NCBI RefSeq assembly: GCF_901542415.1
Contig: NZ_CABEHV010000004.1
Location: 1,967,501-2,031,500, forward strand
Reading direction: 5' to 3'
DNA length: 64,000 bases
Source of the DNA: Streptococcus mitis
GTDB taxonomy: Bacteria; Bacillota; Bacilli; Lactobacillales; Streptococcaceae
Shown here: piece after piece, positions 1 through 9,955 of the stretch
How the letters are laid out: each line of letters begins with the position of its first letter
Numbering within the stretch: the first letter of the stretch is position 1
Program-made: the position numbers and the translations under genes
The notes under the pieces: generated by a model
Databases searched by the model: none
Seen by the model: the letters and a program-made list of their open reading frames with translations, nothing else
What the model was told of the DNA's origin: nothing

Positions 1-3000
1 AAGGTAATACAATCGAAGGCTACGAAACACCTAAGGACGCAGAAAAAGATGCACCAACAGGTAAAGACTTCAATACAGCAACAGACGCGTTGAAACCAAG
101 TAAGATTACAACGCCAAGTGGCAAAGTATACAACCTAGTACCAGCACGTACAGAAGGAACTGAAAGTGGCAAAGTAACAGAAACCCCACAAAACGTGACT
201 TATGTATATGAATTAGCTAAAGGTGATGTAACAGTAACTTACAAAGATACTGAAGGTAACAAGATCGAAGGCTACGAAACACCTAAGGACGCAGAAAAAG
301 ATGCACCAACAGGTAAAGACTTCAATACAGCAACAGACGCGTTGAAACCAAGTAAGATTACAACGCCAAGTGGCAAAGTATACAACCTAGTACCAGCACG
401 TACAGAAGGAACTGAAAAAGGTAAAGTAACAGAAACCCCACAAAACGTGACTTATGTATATGAATTAGCTAAAGGTGATGTAACAGTAACTTACAAAGAT
501 ACTGAAGGTAACAAGATCGAAGGCTACGAAACACCTAAGGACGCAGAAAAAGATGCACCAACAGGTAAAGACTTCAATACAGCAACAGACGTGTTGAAAC
601 CAGCTAAGATTACAACGCCAAGTGGCAAAGTATACAACCTAGTACCAGCACGTACAGAAGGAACTGAAAGTGGCAAAGTAACAGAAACACCACAAAACGT
701 AACATATGTATATGAATTAGCTAAAGGTGACGTAACAGTAACTTACAAAGATACTGAAGGTAACAAGATCGAAGGCTACGAAACACCAAAAGATGCAGAA
801 AAAGATGCACCAACAGGTAAAGACTTCAATACAGCAACAGACGCGTTGAAACCAAGTAAGATTACAACGCCAAGTGGCAAAGTATACAACCTAGTACCAG
901 CACGTACAGAAGGAACTGAAAGTGGCAAAGTAACAGAAACACCACAAAACGTGACTTATGTATATGAATTAGCTAAAGGTGATGTAACAGTAACTTACAA
1001 AGATACTGAAGGTAACAAGATCGAAGGCTACGAAACACCTAAGGACGCAGAAAAAGATGCACCAACAGGTAAAGACTTCAATACAGCAACAGACGCGTTG
1101 AAACCAAGTAAGATTACAACGCCAAGTGGCAAAGTATACAACCTAGTACCAACACGTACAGAAGGTACTGAAAAAGGTAAAGTAACGGAAGAACCACAAA
1201 ACGTAACATATGTATATGAATTAGCTAAAGGTAACGTAACAGTAACATACAAAGATACTGAAGGTAATACAATTGAAGGCTACGAAACACCAAAAGATGC
1301 AGAAAAAGATGCACCAACAGGTAAAGACTTCAATACAGGAACAGACGCGTTGAAACCAAGTAAGATTACAACGCCAAGTGGCAAAGTATACAACCTAGTA
1401 CCAGCACGTACAGAAGGAACTGAAAGTGGCAAAGTAACAGAAACACCACAAAACGTGACTTATGTATATGAATTAGCTAAAGGTGACGTAACAGTAACAT
1501 ACAAAGATACTGAAGGTAACAAGATCGAAGGCTATGAAACACCTAAGGACGCAGAAAAAGATGCACCAACAGGTAAAGACTTCAATACAGCAACAGAAGC
1601 GTTGAAACCAAGTAAGATTACAACGCCAAGTGGCAAAGTATACAACCTAGTACCAGCACGTACAGAAGGAACTGAAAGTGGCAAAGTAACAGAAACACCA
1701 CAAAACGTAACATATGTATATGAATTAGCTAAAGGTGACGTAACAGTAACTTACAAAGATACTGAAGGTAATACAATTGAAGGCTACGAAACACCAAAAG
1801 ATGCAGAAAAAGATGCACCAACAGGTAAAGACTTCAATACAGCAACAGACGTGTTGAAACCAGCTAAGATTACAACGCCAAGTGGCAAAGTATACAACCT
1901 AGTACCAACACGTACAGAAGGAACTGAAAGTGGCAAAGTAACAGAAACACCACAAAACGTGACTTATGTATATGAATTAGCTAAAGGTGATGTAACAGTA
2001 ACTTACAAAGATACTGAAGGTAACAAGATTCCAGGTTATGAAACACCTAAGACTGTGGAAACACAATCACCAACAGGAAAAGAGTATACTACTGTAACAG
2101 AAGCGTTGAAACCAACTAAGATTACAACGCCAAGTGGCAAAGTATACAACCTAGTACCAGCACGTACAGAAGGAACTGAAAGTGGCAAAGTAACAGAAAC
2201 ACCACAAAACGTGACTTATGTATATGAATTAGCTAAAGGTGATGTAACAGTAACTTACAAAGATACTGAAGGTAACAAGATTCCAGGTTATGAAACACCT
2301 AAGACTGTGGAAACACAATCACCAACAGGAAAAGAGTATACTACTGTAACAGAAGCGTTGAAACCAAGTAAGATTACAACGAAAGATGGCAAAGTATACA
2401 ACCTAGTACCAACACGTACAGAAGGAACTGAAAAAGGTAAAGTAACGGAAGAACCACAAAACGTAACATATGTATATGAATTAGCTAAAGGTGACGTAAC
2501 AGTAACATACAAAGATACTGAAGGTAACAAGATTCCAGGTTATGAAACACCTAAGACTGTGGAAACACAATCACCAACAGGAAAAGAGTATACTACTGTA
2601 ACAGAAGCGTTGAAACCAAGTAAGATTACAACGAAAGATGGCAAAGTATACAACCTAGTACCAACACGTACAGAAGGAACTGAAAAAGGTAAAGTAACGG
2701 AAGAACCACAAAACGTAACATATGTATATGAATTAGCTAAAGGTAACGTAACAGTAACATACAAAGATACTGAAGGTAATACAATTGAAGGCTACGAAAC
2801 ACCAAAAGATGCAGAAAAAGATGCACCAACAGGTAAAGACTTCAATACAGCAACAGAAGCGTTGAAACCAATTAAGATTACAACGCCAAGTGGCAAAGTA
2901 TACAACCTAGTACCAGCACGTACAGAAGGAACTGAAAGTGGCAAAGTAACAGAAACCCCACAAAACGTAACATATGTATATGAGGTGGAACCAAATAAAC

Positions 3001-3644
3001 CGGTGGAACCAACAAAACCAACTCCTGAAGTGAAGGAAAAAATAACATCATATGTAGATGAAAAAGGAAAAGAAATCAATCCATCCGATAAAGGAACAAA
3101 GGATAAGAAAGACATTCCAGAGTACACATTCAAAGAAACGAAGAAAGATAAAGATGGAAATACAATTCATGTATATACTAAGAAATCTTCTTCAACACCA
3201 TATTCACCAACACCTTCAACTCCAAGTAATGAAGAAAGTAAATCAACAGTTTGGAAAGATACTGAAGGTAATGTTCTAAAACCTCAAGAAGATGGTACAA
3301 AAGATAAGGGAACATTTACTGGCTATGAATATGTCAAGACTATTTTAGTTGGAAATGTAACAACTCATATCTTTAAGAAAGTGGTTACTCCAATTCATGA
3401 TGAAACCCCTTCTCATTCAGATGTTCCTGGACAATCAGATATCCCAGCTCATTCAGATGTAACAGCAACATCAGATAAATCAACTCAAATAGTGAATTCA
3501 AATGAATCAACATTTGTAGATGGTAAACGGGAACTTCCGAATACAGGTACTCAATCATCAACTTCATCTCTCCTTCTTGGAGCTCTAGCAGCAATAACTG
3601 GCTTAGGATTAGTTTCAAGACGTCGTAAAGATGATAAAGAGTAA
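1..3644 (+). CDS. LPXTG-anchored MucBP-repeat surface protein (5' end outside window)
   Basis: The reading frame is open from the first base (codons start at base 3), so this is the C-terminal part of a larger adhesin. About twelve tandem 252-bp (84-residue) units follow, with the core VTVTYKDTEGNKI ... PTGKDF ... KVYNLVP ... NVTYVYE, which resembles MucBP-type (mucin-binding) repeats of Gram-positive adhesins. Two unit subtypes exist: most read EGYETPKDAEKDAPTGKDF, but the units near 2018, 2270 and 2522 read PGYETPKTVETQSPTGKEY. After about 2985 come a proline/lysine linker, two degenerate short repeats (SYVDEKGKEI, TVWKDTEGNVL), and an H/S/D-rich stretch. The protein ends in a sortase signal: LPNTG, a hydrophobic segment and SRRRKDDKE. 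Mucin binding is inferred from the domain type only. The signal peptide and any N-terminal ligand domain lie upstream. Confidence 0.9.
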   Translation, partial: GNTIEGYETPKDAEKDAPTGKDFNTATDALKPSKITTPSGKVYNLVPARTEGTESGKVTETPQNVTYVYELAKGDVTVTYKDTEGNKIEGYETPKDAEKDAPTGKDFNTATDALKPSKITTPSGKVYNLVPARTEGTEKGKVTETPQNVTYVYELAKGDVTVTYKDTEGNKIEGYETPKDAEKDAPTGKDFNTATDVLKPAKITTPSGKVYNLVPARTEGTESGKVTETPQNVTYVYELAKGDVTVTYKDTEGNKIEGYETPKDAEKDAPTGKDFNTATDALKPSKITTPSGKVYNLVPARTEGTESGKVTETPQNVTYVYELAKGDVTVTYKDTEGNKIEGYETPKDAEKDAPTGKDFNTATDALKPSKITTPSGKVYNLVPTRTEGTEKGKVTEEPQNVTYVYELAKGNVTVTYKDTEGNTIEGYETPKDAEKDAPTGKDFNTGTDALKPSKITTPSGKVYNLVPARTEGTESGKVTETPQNVTYVYELAKGDVTVTYKDTEGNKIEGYETPKDAEKDAPTGKDFNTATEALKPSKITTPSGKVYNLVPARTEGTESGKVTETPQNVTYVYELAKGDVTVTYKDTEGNTIEGYETPKDAEKDAPTGKDFNTATDVLKPAKITTPSGKVYNLVPTRTEGTESGKVTETPQNVTYVYELAKGDVTVTYKDTEGNKIPGYETPKTVETQSPTGKEYTTVTEALKPTKITTPSGKVYNLVPARTEGTESGKVTETPQNVTYVYELAKGDVTVTYKDTEGNKIPGYETPKTVETQSPTGKEYTTVTEALKPSKITTKDGKVYNLVPTRTEGTEKGKVTEEPQNVTYVYELAKGDVTVTYKDTEGNKIPGYETPKTVETQSPTGKEYTTVTEALKPSKITTKDGKVYNLVPTRTEGTEKGKVTEEPQNVTYVYELAKGNVTVTYKDTEGNTIEGYETPKDAEKDAPTGKDFNTATEALKPIKITTPSGKVYNLVPARTEGTESGKVTETPQNVTYVYEVEPNKPVEPTKPTPEVKEKITSYVDEKGKEINPSDKGTKDKKDIPEYTFKETKKDKDGNTIHVYTKKSSSTPYSPTPSTPSNEESKSTVWKDTEGNVLKPQEDGTKDKGTFTGYEYVKTILVGNVTTHIFKKVVTPIHDETPSHSDVPGQSDIPAHSDVTATSDKSTQIVNSNESTFVDGKRELPNTGTQSSTSSLLLGALAAITGLGLVSRRRKDDKE

Positions 3645-3703
3645 GAAATGTATAAAGCGCAATAAGTAGCTTATCTATCATTCTGAAGTTTATGATAATC
3701 AAG

Positions 3704-3740
3704 AAAAGCCTTTCCTCTATTCTTAGGGGAAGGGCTTTTT
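3704..3740 (+). terminator. Rho-independent terminator of the MucBP adhesin gene
   Basis: A 15-bp stem with two G-U wobbles (AAAAGCCTTTCCTCT against AGGGGAAGGGCTTTT, six-base loop) starts 59 bases after the adhesin stop and ends in T residues. Confidence 0.85.
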
Positions 3741-3790
3741 GAAATAGGATATGTAGGTAAGGTAAACCCCAATAACGAGGTATATTGAAA

Positions 3791-3836
3791 AATCTCCAGA
3801 CTAGAGAACTCACTGATAGTTCCTAATCTGGAGATT
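3791..3836 (-). terminator. Terminator of the gatCAB operon
   Basis: A long imperfect inverted repeat (AATCTCCAGA ... TCTGGAGATT, with a second inner block AGAACT/AGTTCC) lies just past the gatB stop. On the minus strand the stem is followed by TTTTT. The plus strand also has a T-run at 3837, so it may act in both directions. Confidence 0.75.
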
Positions 3837-3841
3837 ATTTT

Positions 3842-5284
3842 TTACTCTTCTCTCAACTTCGCTAATTCCTGGGCAAGAAGTTTAAGGGCAACTTGTGGGT
3901 TGGCTTGGCCTTTGGTTGCTTTCATGAGGAATCCTGTAAAGGCCTTGTCTGCGTTACGTTTGCCTGACTTGAAGTCAGCAACGGCAGCTTCGTTATCCGC
4001 AAAGACTTGATGGATAATTGGAATCAAGACAGCTGGATCTGAAATTTGAACCATACCTGCTTTTTCCACGTATTCACGAGCTCCACCGCCATTTTTAGCC
4101 AGGTGGACAAAGACTTTCTTGGCAATCTTAGAAGAAATAGTGCCGTCTTCGATGATGGCAATCATTTCAACCAAGTTTTCTGGTGTTAGTTCGATTTGTT
4201 CAAGTGTCTTGCCTTCAGCGTTCAAGAACTGAGCAACCTCACCTTGGAGCCAGTTAGAAACTTGTTTAGCATCACCACCGAGAGCCACAGCTTTTTCAAA
4301 GAAGTCAGAAGTGACTTTATTTGCAGTCAACTGGCTAGCATCGTAGTCTGACAAGCCAAGGTCAGCCACGTAACGCGCACGGCGTTCTTTCGGAAACTCT
4401 GGCAACTCTGTACGCATTTCCTCAATCCACTCGTCTGAAATTTCAAAGAGAGGTAGGTCTGGTTCTGGGAAGTAGCGGTAGTCAGCAGCGCCTTCCTTGA
4501 CACGCATGAGGATGGTTGCCTTGTTGGCTTCATCGTAACGGCGTGTTTCTTGGCGGATTTGACCACCTGAGCGAAGGATTTCAGCCTGACGTTGGACTTC
4601 GTATTCAAGACCCTTGCGAACGTTTGAGAAGGAGTTAAGGTTCTTCAACTCAGTCTTGGTACCGAATTTTTCTTGACCATAAGGACGAAGGGAGATGTTG
4701 GCATCCACACGCATAGAACCTTCTTCCATCTTAACGTCAGAAATGCCAGCGTACTGGATAACTTCCTTGAGGGCAGTTAGGTAAGCATAGGCTTCTTCTG
4801 GCGAACGCATGTCAGCTTCAGATACAATCTCAATCAAGGGAACCCCTTGACGGTTGAGGTCGACATAAGAGTAGCCATCTGTACCGTGGGTGTTTTTACC
4901 AGCGTCTTCTTCTAGGTGGGCGCGTTCGATACCGATTTTCTTAGTTGTACCGTCTTCTAGCTCCACTTCAATCCAGCCCTTGTAACCGATTGGCTCATCA
5001 AACTGAGAAATTTGGTAGGCTTTTGGATTATCAGGGTAGAAGTAGTTCTTGCGGTCAAAGTGCATCTTTTGGTGGATGTCCATGTTGAGGGCAAGAGCAG
5101 CCTTGATACCGGCATCGACAACACCTTTGTTGAGAACCGGAAGTACTCCTGGGAAAGACCAGTCAATCACGTTAGTGTTGGCGTTTTGGTCATTTCCGAA
5201 GTGGGCAGAAGTAGGTGAGAAGATTTTTGAATTGGTGTTGAGCTCTACGTGGACTTCAAGTCCAATGACTGTTTCAAAGTTCAT
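3842..5284 (-). CDS. gatB: Aspartyl/glutamyl-tRNA(Asn/Gln) amidotransferase subunit B
   Basis: 480 residues, full length. It starts [20 protein letters not shown], the signature N-terminus of GatB, and carries the GatB/Yqey C-terminal domain. GatB is the kinase/amidation subunit that activates misacylated Glu-tRNA(Gln) or Asp-tRNA(Asn) and transfers ammonia from GatA, giving Gln-tRNA and Asn-tRNA in bacteria without the direct synthetases. Its ATG sits at the last base of gatA (5284 shared), so the two are translationally coupled. It is the last gene of the gatCAB operon and is followed by a strong terminator. Confidence 0.98.
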   Translation of the reverse strand: MNFETVIGLEVHVELNTNSKIFSPTSAHFGNDQNANTNVIDWSFPGVLPVLNKGVVDAGIKAALALNMDIHQKMHFDRKNYFYPDNPKAYQISQFDEPIGYKGWIEVELEDGTTKKIGIERAHLEEDAGKNTHGTDGYSYVDLNRQGVPLIEIVSEADMRSPEEAYAYLTALKEVIQYAGISDVKMEEGSMRVDANISLRPYGQEKFGTKTELKNLNSFSNVRKGLEYEVQRQAEILRSGGQIRQETRRYDEANKATILMRVKEGAADYRYFPEPDLPLFEISDEWIEEMRTELPEFPKERRARYVADLGLSDYDASQLTANKVTSDFFEKAVALGGDAKQVSNWLQGEVAQFLNAEGKTLEQIELTPENLVEMIAIIEDGTISSKIAKKVFVHLAKNGGGAREYVEKAGMVQISDPAVLIPIIHQVFADNEAAVADFKSGKRNADKAFTGFLMKATKGQANPQVALKLLAQELAKLREE

Positions 5285-6750
5285 TAGTTATCACCTCCAA
5301 AAATCACGGGTTGTTGTTTGTGGTAGTCTGTTGTTGCTTCAAAAGCAGCAGCAGCTTGGTAAATGGTTTCCTCAGAGTACTTAGGACCAATCAATTGCAG
5401 TCCGACAGGCAGACCTTGAGAGAATCCAGCTGGAATCGAAATTCCTGGTAGACCAGCTAAGTTGACTGGGATAGTCAAAAGGTCAGCCAAGTACATAGCA
5501 ACTGGATCGTGGTTGAGAGAATCCAAGTCATAGGCAACACTTGGAGCAGTTGGACCCAAAATCAAATCGTAATCCGCAAAGACTTTTTCGAAATCTTGGA
5601 TGATGAGGGTACGAACCTGTCCAGCTTTCTTGTAGTAGGCATCGTAGTAACCTGATGAAAGGCTGAAAGTACCCAGCATGATACGACGTTTCACTTCTTC
5701 ACCGAAACCTTGGCTACGGCTGTTTACATAGATTTCATCAAGGTTGGTCGCATCCTCTGCACGATAGCCGTAACGGATACCATCAAAACGTTGCAAGTTT
5801 GATGAAGCTTCAGATGAAGCGATGATGTAGTAGACGGCAACCCCGTATTTAGAGTGAGGCAGGCTGACTTCTTCAACGATAGCACCAAGTTTTTCAAAGT
5901 GCTTAGCAGCATTAAGAATGGTTTCCTTAACCTCTGGGTCAATCCCTTCGCCAAGATATTCTTTAGGTAAAGCAATTTTCATGCCCTTGATGTCTTGACC
6001 GATTTTTGAAGTAAAGTCGGCAATGCGGACAGGAGCAGAAGTAGAGTCTTTAGCGTCTTCGCTGGCAATAGCATTGAGCAAGAGAGCATTTTCCTTAACA
6101 GTAGGAGCAAAAGGTCCAATCTGGTCTAATGAGCTACCAAAGGCAATGAGACCGAAACGAGAAACCGTTCCGTAGGTTGGTTTGAGACCGACAATCCCAT
6201 TGAAGGCAGCAGGTTGGCGGATAGAACCACCAGTATCAGATCCAAGAGACAAGCGGACTTGCCCAGAAGCTACGGCTGCGGCAGAACCACTTGATGAGCC
6301 ACCAGGAACTTTGCTTTGATCCCAAGCATTTTTAGTGGCCCCATAGTGAGAAGTCTCACCTGAACCACCCATGGCAAATTCGTCCATGTTGGTCTTTCCG
6401 ACGACAATCATGCCTTTCGCTTTTGCATTGGAAACGGCTGTCGCATCAAAAATAGGCTCATAGTTGTAGAGCATTTTTGAAGCAGCAGTTGTGAGAATAC
6501 CATCAGTAGAGATGTTATCCTTAACTGCAAGTGGAATTCCTGAAAGGACATTATCAGCATCGATTCCTGCTTCATCAATAGCTTTCGCTTGCGCAAGGGC
6601 TTGTTCCTCAGCGACGGTAACAAAAGCGTTGATAGCTGTCTCTCGAGACTTGATATCTTCAAGTGTTGCTTGTGTCAACTCAGTTGCTGAAATTTCCTTA
6701 GAGACCAGGAGATTGTGCAAGTCTTCAATGGTTTTATTGTTGAAAGTCAT
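5284..6750 (-). CDS. gatA: Aspartyl/glutamyl-tRNA amidotransferase subunit A
   Basis: 488 residues, amidase-signature family. The Ser-cisSer-Lys triad is visible as K77 (in AVKDNI), S152 (in [10 protein letters not shown]) and S176 (in [10 protein letters not shown]). GatA hydrolyses glutamine and channels ammonia to GatB. The start shares its position with the end of gatC at 6750 and the end shares one base with gatB, a tight operon typical of Firmicutes. Nothing is missing or truncated. Confidence 0.98.
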   Translation of the reverse strand: MTFNNKTIEDLHNLLVSKEISATELTQATLEDIKSRETAINAFVTVAEEQALAQAKAIDEAGIDADNVLSGIPLAVKDNISTDGILTTAASKMLYNYEPIFDATAVSNAKAKGMIVVGKTNMDEFAMGGSGETSHYGATKNAWDQSKVPGGSSSGSAAAVASGQVRLSLGSDTGGSIRQPAAFNGIVGLKPTYGTVSRFGLIAFGSSLDQIGPFAPTVKENALLLNAIASEDAKDSTSAPVRIADFTSKIGQDIKGMKIALPKEYLGEGIDPEVKETILNAAKHFEKLGAIVEEVSLPHSKYGVAVYYIIASSEASSNLQRFDGIRYGYRAEDATNLDEIYVNSRSQGFGEEVKRRIMLGTFSLSSGYYDAYYKKAGQVRTLIIQDFEKVFADYDLILGPTAPSVAYDLDSLNHDPVAMYLADLLTIPVNLAGLPGISIPAGFSQGLPVGLQLIGPKYSEETIYQAAAAFEATTDYHKQQPVIFGGDN

Positions 6751-7052
6751 TAGGCATCTCCTCCATCGTCTAGGATAGCTGGTACCTTGATATAGTAGTT
6801 GTCTTTTTCAGGTACGTTTTTAAACAAGCGATCACGGTCTGTTCCTTCTTCGGCCACATCAGGGCGGAGTACAGTCTTGCGGTCAGCCATGGTCGTAGTA
6901 GGTGCGACACCAGTTGTGTCAACTTCGCCCAGCAATTCAACCATGTCAACAATCTTAGACAAGGTAGTCGCAAAGGCAGCAGTTTCTTCTTCAGAGAATC
7001 TTAATTTTGAAAGATTGGCAACGTGTGTTACCTCTTCTTGCGTAATTTTCAT
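6750..7052 (-). CDS. gatC: Aspartyl/glutamyl-tRNA amidotransferase subunit C
   Basis: 100 residues, starting [20 protein letters not shown], the characteristic first helix of GatC. GatC wraps around the GatA-GatB interface and stabilises the complex. It is the first gene of the operon. The ribosome site GAAAGGATG lies 5 to 14 bases before the ATG on the minus strand. Confidence 0.97.
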   Translation of the reverse strand: MKITQEEVTHVANLSKLRFSEEETAAFATTLSKIVDMVELLGEVDTTGVAPTTTMADRKTVLRPDVAEEGTDRDRLFKNVPEKDNYYIKVPAILDDGGDA

Positions 7053-7092
7053 CTTGCATCCTTTCGTGAAATGATGATTTTTAGTCTGTTCT

Positions 7093-7101
7093 ATTTTACC
7101 A
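7093..7101 (-). promoter_or_regulatory. Promoter of gatCAB (extended -10)
   Basis: On the minus strand, TATGGTAAAAT gives an extended -10 (TGG plus TAAAAT at 7098-7093), about 40 bases before the gatC start. No convincing -35 is seen, which is usual for streptococcal extended -10 promoters. Confidence 0.55.
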
Positions 7102-7210
7102 TATTTTCCTATAAATAAGGGAAGGAAAGATGAAAAAAGACGGGTATAGGATGGAGAACGGATTTTGATGATGATTTATTTGAAAAGCGGATTTCAAAGG
7201 GGAAAATATA

Positions 7211-7219
7211 TGGTACAAT
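7211..7219 (+). promoter_or_regulatory. Promoter of the small toxin mRNA (extended -10)
   Basis: TGGTACAAT is an extended -10 element, with the hexamer TACAAT at 7214-7219. The predicted transcript would start near 7226 and end at the terminator near 7521. Confidence 0.6.
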
Positions 7220-7236
7220 AGTTTAACAGAGAAGTG

Positions 7237-7246
7237 AAGACGGTGG
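7237..7246 (+). promoter_or_regulatory. 5' arm of long-range pairing in toxin mRNA
   Basis: AAGACGGTGG near the predicted 5' end is exactly complementary to CCACCGTCTT at 7473-7482 near the 3' end. Such 5'-3' pairing holds several known type I toxin mRNAs in an untranslated form. Confidence 0.55.
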
Positions 7247-7274
7247 TTACGAAATCGAAAGGATGGTGATGCTT

Positions 7275-7340
7275 ATGTGCAGAACCTGTAAAATCTTAGT
7301 AGAAAGGAGTAACCAGATTTGTCCCCTTTTGAGGCTTTGA
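7275..7340 (+). CDS. Possible 21-residue leader ORF overlapping the toxin start
   Basis: ATG TGC AGA ... TGA encodes MCRTCKILVERSNQICPLLR plus L. A purine-rich AAAGGATGG precedes the ATG by about 9 bases. It reads in a different frame from the toxin gene and runs through the toxin's ribosome site and first seven codons, so if translated it could block or couple toxin translation. No homologue is recognised. It could be chance. Confidence 0.3.
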   Translation: MCRTCKILVERSNQICPLLRL

Positions 7341-7420
7341 CACTCATGTTTGTAGCTGGTAACTTTGTTATCACGCTCCTAAAGTTCATCCTTGAATTGG
7401 TAAAAGAGACAAAAAAATAG
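7319..7420 (+). CDS. Small holin-like toxin (Hol_Tox type), type I TA
   Basis: A 33-residue ORF from TTG, with the ribosome site AGAAAGGAG nine bases upstream. The product, beginning MSPFEALTLMFVAG, is a short hydrophobic helix (to about LVK) followed by a charged tail ETKK. The N-terminal pattern (S-x-x-E-A-L-x-L-M) is what I know from the 'putative holin-like toxin' family of Firmicutes, some of which are type I toxins. The gene sits on its own transcript between gatC and prfC, with an antisense RNA overlapping the 3' UTR. Expected role: insertion in the membrane and depolarisation when the antisense RNA is limiting. Function is inferred; family membership is fairly clear. Confidence 0.75.
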   Translation: MSPFEALTLMFVAGNFVITLLKFILELVKETKK

Positions 7421-7457
7421 CCGTCCTAACTTTGGCGAGTTAACGAGCTATTTTTTA
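7411..7457. terminator. Hairpin with T-runs on both strands after the toxin ORF
   Basis: AAAAAATAGC (7412-7421) and GCTATTTTTT (7447-7456) form a stem around a 25-base loop. On the minus strand it would terminate the antisense RNA, and on the plus strand it may attenuate the toxin transcript. Confidence 0.5.
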
Positions 7458-7523
7458 GTTATGTAACTACAGCCACCGTCTTAAACGGCTCTGTGGGGTG
7501 TTGTTGACGCAACACCTTTTTCT
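7412..7523 (-). ncRNA. Predicted antisense RNA (antitoxin) to the toxin 3' UTR
   Basis: On the minus strand, TTGCAA (7557-7552), a 16-base spacer and an extended -10 TGTTACAAT (hexamer 7535-7530) would start an RNA near 7523. It would run to a hairpin AAAAAATAGC ... GCTATTTTTT that ends at about 7412. The RNA would overlap the whole toxin 3' UTR and the last codons, as in type I systems where the antisense RNA pairs with the toxin mRNA tail. It is predicted only from promoter, terminator and layout. Confidence 0.6.
7497..7521 (+). terminator. Terminator of the toxin mRNA
   Basis: GGTGTTG / CAACACC with a six-base loop, followed by TTTTT at 7517-7521. Confidence 0.75.
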
Positions 7524-7529
7524 ATATTC

Positions 7530-7557
7530 ATTGTAACATTTATTTTAAAAATTGCAA
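7530..7557 (-). promoter_or_regulatory. Promoter of the antisense RNA
   Basis: Minus-strand TTGCAA -35 and TACAAT -10 with the TG extension, spacer 16. It faces the toxin gene. Confidence 0.55.
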
Positions 7558-7600
7558 GTGGAATTATTATGCTTTAGCAGTGTCTGATATAAAATAGAAA

Positions 7601-7629
7601 TTGAAAAAAATGCTAAAATCCGATATAAT
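7601..7629 (+). promoter_or_regulatory. Promoter of prfC
   Basis: TTGAAA (7601-7606), 17-base spacer, TATAAT (7624-7629). A second possible extended -10, TGGTACAAT, lies at 7646-7654. Confidence 0.75.
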
Positions 7630-7721
7630 GGAATGTTGAAAGGAATGGTACAATCCAATGTAAAAATCATTCTGAACTATTGAAACAAGAAAAAGAATAG
7701 AGAATCAAAGAAAGAGAACTT

Positions 7722-9266
7722 ATGAATATTCAAGAAGAAATTAAGAAACGTCGTACCTTTGCCATCATCTCCCACCCGGACGCGGGGAAAACAACCATCA
7801 CTGAGCAGTTGCTCTACTTTGGGGGAGAGATTCGTGAGGCTGGTACGGTAAAAGGAAAGAAAACAGGAACTTTTGCCAAGTCTGACTGGATGGATATCGA
7901 GAAGCAACGTGGGATTTCGGTTACTTCATCTGTTATGCAGTTTGACTACGATGGTAAGCGCGTGAATATCCTAGACACCCCAGGGCACGAGGATTTCTCA
8001 GAAGATACCTATCGTACCTTGATGGCGGTGGATGCTGCCGTCATGGTGGTGGACTCTGCTAAGGGTATCGAGGCTCAAACCAAGAAATTGTTTGAGGTTG
8101 TCAAACACCGTGGCATTCCTGTCTTTACCTTTATGAACAAGCTGGACCGTGACGGTCGTGAGCCACTAGACCTCTTACAAGAATTAGAAGAAGTCTTGGG
8201 CATTGCTAGCTACCCAATGAACTGGCCTATCGGGATGGGGAAAGCCTTTGAAGGCTTGTATGACCTCTATAACCAACGTTTGGAGCTCTATAAAGGGGAT
8301 GAGCGTTTTGCTAGTCTAGAAGATGGGGACAAGCTTTTTGGTAGCAATCCTTTCTACGAACAAGTCAAGGATGATATTGAACTATTAAATGAAGCTGGAA
8401 ATGAGTTTTCAGAGGAAGCTATTCTGGCTGGAGAATTGACACCAGTCTTCTTTGGTTCGGCCCTCACAAACTTTGGTGTGCAGACCTTCCTTGAAACCTT
8501 CCTCAAGTTTGCTCCAGAACCACATGGACACAAGAAAACAGACGGCGAAATTGTGGATCCTTATGACAAGGATTTCTCAGGATTTGTCTTTAAGATTCAA
8601 GCCAACATGGACCCTCGTCACCGTGACCGTATCGCCTTTGTCCGTATCGTATCGGGTGAATTTGAGCGTGGTATGAGTGTCAACCTACCTCGTACTGGTA
8701 AGGGTGCCAAACTGTCGAATGTTACCCAGTTTATGGCGGAAAGTCGTGAGAATGTAACCAATGCTGTGGCAGGTGATATCATCGGGGTTTATGATACAGG
8801 TACTTATCAGGTTGGGGATACATTGACTGTTGGCAAAAACAAGTTTGAATTTGAACCACTGCCAACCTTTACTCCTGAAATTTTCATGAAAGTTTCTGCT
8901 AAGAATGTCATGAAGCAAAAATCCTTCCACAAGGGGATTGAGCAATTGGTGCAAGAAGGAGCCATTCAGCTCTATAAGAATTACCAAACTAGCGAGTACA
9001 TGCTAGGCGCTGTTGGTCAACTCCAGTTTGAAGTCTTTAAACACCGTATGGAGGGCGAGTACAATGCAGAAGTAGTCATGAGTCCAATGGGTAAAAAGAC
9101 TGTTCGTTGGATCAAGCCTGAGGATTTGGATGAACGGATGTCATCAAGTCGCAATATCTTGGCTAAAGACCGTTTCGACCAACCAGTATTCCTCTTTGAA
9201 AATGATTTTGCCCTCCGTTGGTTTGCGGATAAGTATCCAGACGTAGAGTTGGAGGAAAAAATGTAA
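7722..9266 (+). CDS. prfC: Peptide chain release factor 3
   Basis: 514 residues, full length. It is a translational GTPase with G1 HPDAGKTT, G3 DTPGHEDF and G4 NKLD all present near the N-terminus, followed by the RF3-specific C-terminal domain. RF3 recycles RF1/RF2 from the ribosome after peptide release and contributes to post-peptidyl-transfer quality control. It is monocistronic, with its own consensus promoter. The start is chosen from the [21 protein letters not shown]-terminus, which matches RF3 proteins, and AGAGAA lies just upstream. Confidence 0.97.
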   Translation: MNIQEEIKKRRTFAIISHPDAGKTTITEQLLYFGGEIREAGTVKGKKTGTFAKSDWMDIEKQRGISVTSSVMQFDYDGKRVNILDTPGHEDFSEDTYRTLMAVDAAVMVVDSAKGIEAQTKKLFEVVKHRGIPVFTFMNKLDRDGREPLDLLQELEEVLGIASYPMNWPIGMGKAFEGLYDLYNQRLELYKGDERFASLEDGDKLFGSNPFYEQVKDDIELLNEAGNEFSEEAILAGELTPVFFGSALTNFGVQTFLETFLKFAPEPHGHKKTDGEIVDPYDKDFSGFVFKIQANMDPRHRDRIAFVRIVSGEFERGMSVNLPRTGKGAKLSNVTQFMAESRENVTNAVAGDIIGVYDTGTYQVGDTLTVGKNKFEFEPLPTFTPEIFMKVSAKNVMKQKSFHKGIEQLVQEGAIQLYKNYQTSEYMLGAVGQLQFEVFKHRMEGEYNAEVVMSPMGKKTVRWIKPEDLDERMSSSRNILAKDRFDQPVFLFENDFALRWFADKYPDVELEEKM

Positions 9267-9349
9267 ATCAGTACCAATAATTGGAACTAAAGTTCCTAAT
9301 TGTTGGACGCTAGTCGCTATTTGGCGAACTAGCTAACTGCCTTACTAAC

Positions 9350-9384
9350 TGAGTTTTACAAATGGAATCGATTTGTAAAACTCA
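9350..9384. repeat. Perfect inverted repeat, 14-bp arms
   Basis: TGAGTTTTACAAAT, seven-base loop, ATTTGTAAAACTCA. No T-run follows, so it is not a standard terminator. Confidence 0.7.
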
Positions 9385-9454
9385 TCGTCGTCATCTAACA
9401 ATCGCTAACCTTTATGTTGATTGACTTAAATATCCTAATAAGAGAAGTCCAGGG

Positions 9455-9550
9455 ATGCTATATTCTTGGGCTTTTTCCTTGTGGCAAATGGGAGGTTGGC
9501 TTGCCTATCTCGGTGTCTTGGTTTTGAATCGGTACTACTATAGAGCTTGA
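9455..9550 (+). pseudogene. Remnant ORF of a small membrane protein
   Basis: A 31-codon ORF (MLYSWAFSLWQMGG ... VLVLNRYYYRA) whose frame extends about ten codons upstream without a start codon. It is hydrophobic and Trp/Tyr-rich and ends in a natural-looking basic C-terminus, so it looks like the tail of a membrane protein left after a deletion. No convincing ribosome site. The family is not recognised. Confidence 0.35.
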
Positions 9551-9684
9551 TATCAATCTCCTGTTAAGAAGATCCTGTGAATCTTATGGTATTACGGGCT
9601 TTTTTGTAAGAGTCAGCAAGTCTAGCTACTTGCCTTACTAATAGTCAATTAAAACCAAAATACCTCTTTTTCTTGCTGGTCTGC

Positions 9685-9718
9685 TCAAGAAATATAGTAG
9701 TTAAGCTATATTTCTTGA
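9685..9718. repeat. Perfect inverted repeat, 13-bp arms
   Basis: TCAAGAAATATAG, eight-base loop, CTATATTTCTTGA. It lies 335 bases downstream of the similar-sized inverted repeat at 9350. Confidence 0.7.
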
Positions 9719-9955
9719 AATTTACTATCTCTTCATTCTAATGGAAACAGAGAGTAGTTCCGTGAATAACATACAATATATATGTCTATGTGAAGAAAAT
9801 GATGCTCTTTTTAATTTTGGATAAGTATGATGTATTAATCGGTAAAAATAATGGATTTCTCTTTATTAGAGCCTAGTCAATGAGGGATTTGGTTAGCTAG
9901 TATATTAATTTTATTTCTCAATGGGACCTCCATGCAAAATCAAGCAGAAAATGCT

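Noticed and set aside
1028..3133. Several open frames on the minus strand across the MucBP repeats
   Set aside because: They repeat with the 252-bp period of the real gene, have no ribosome sites and mirror its codon use; shadows.
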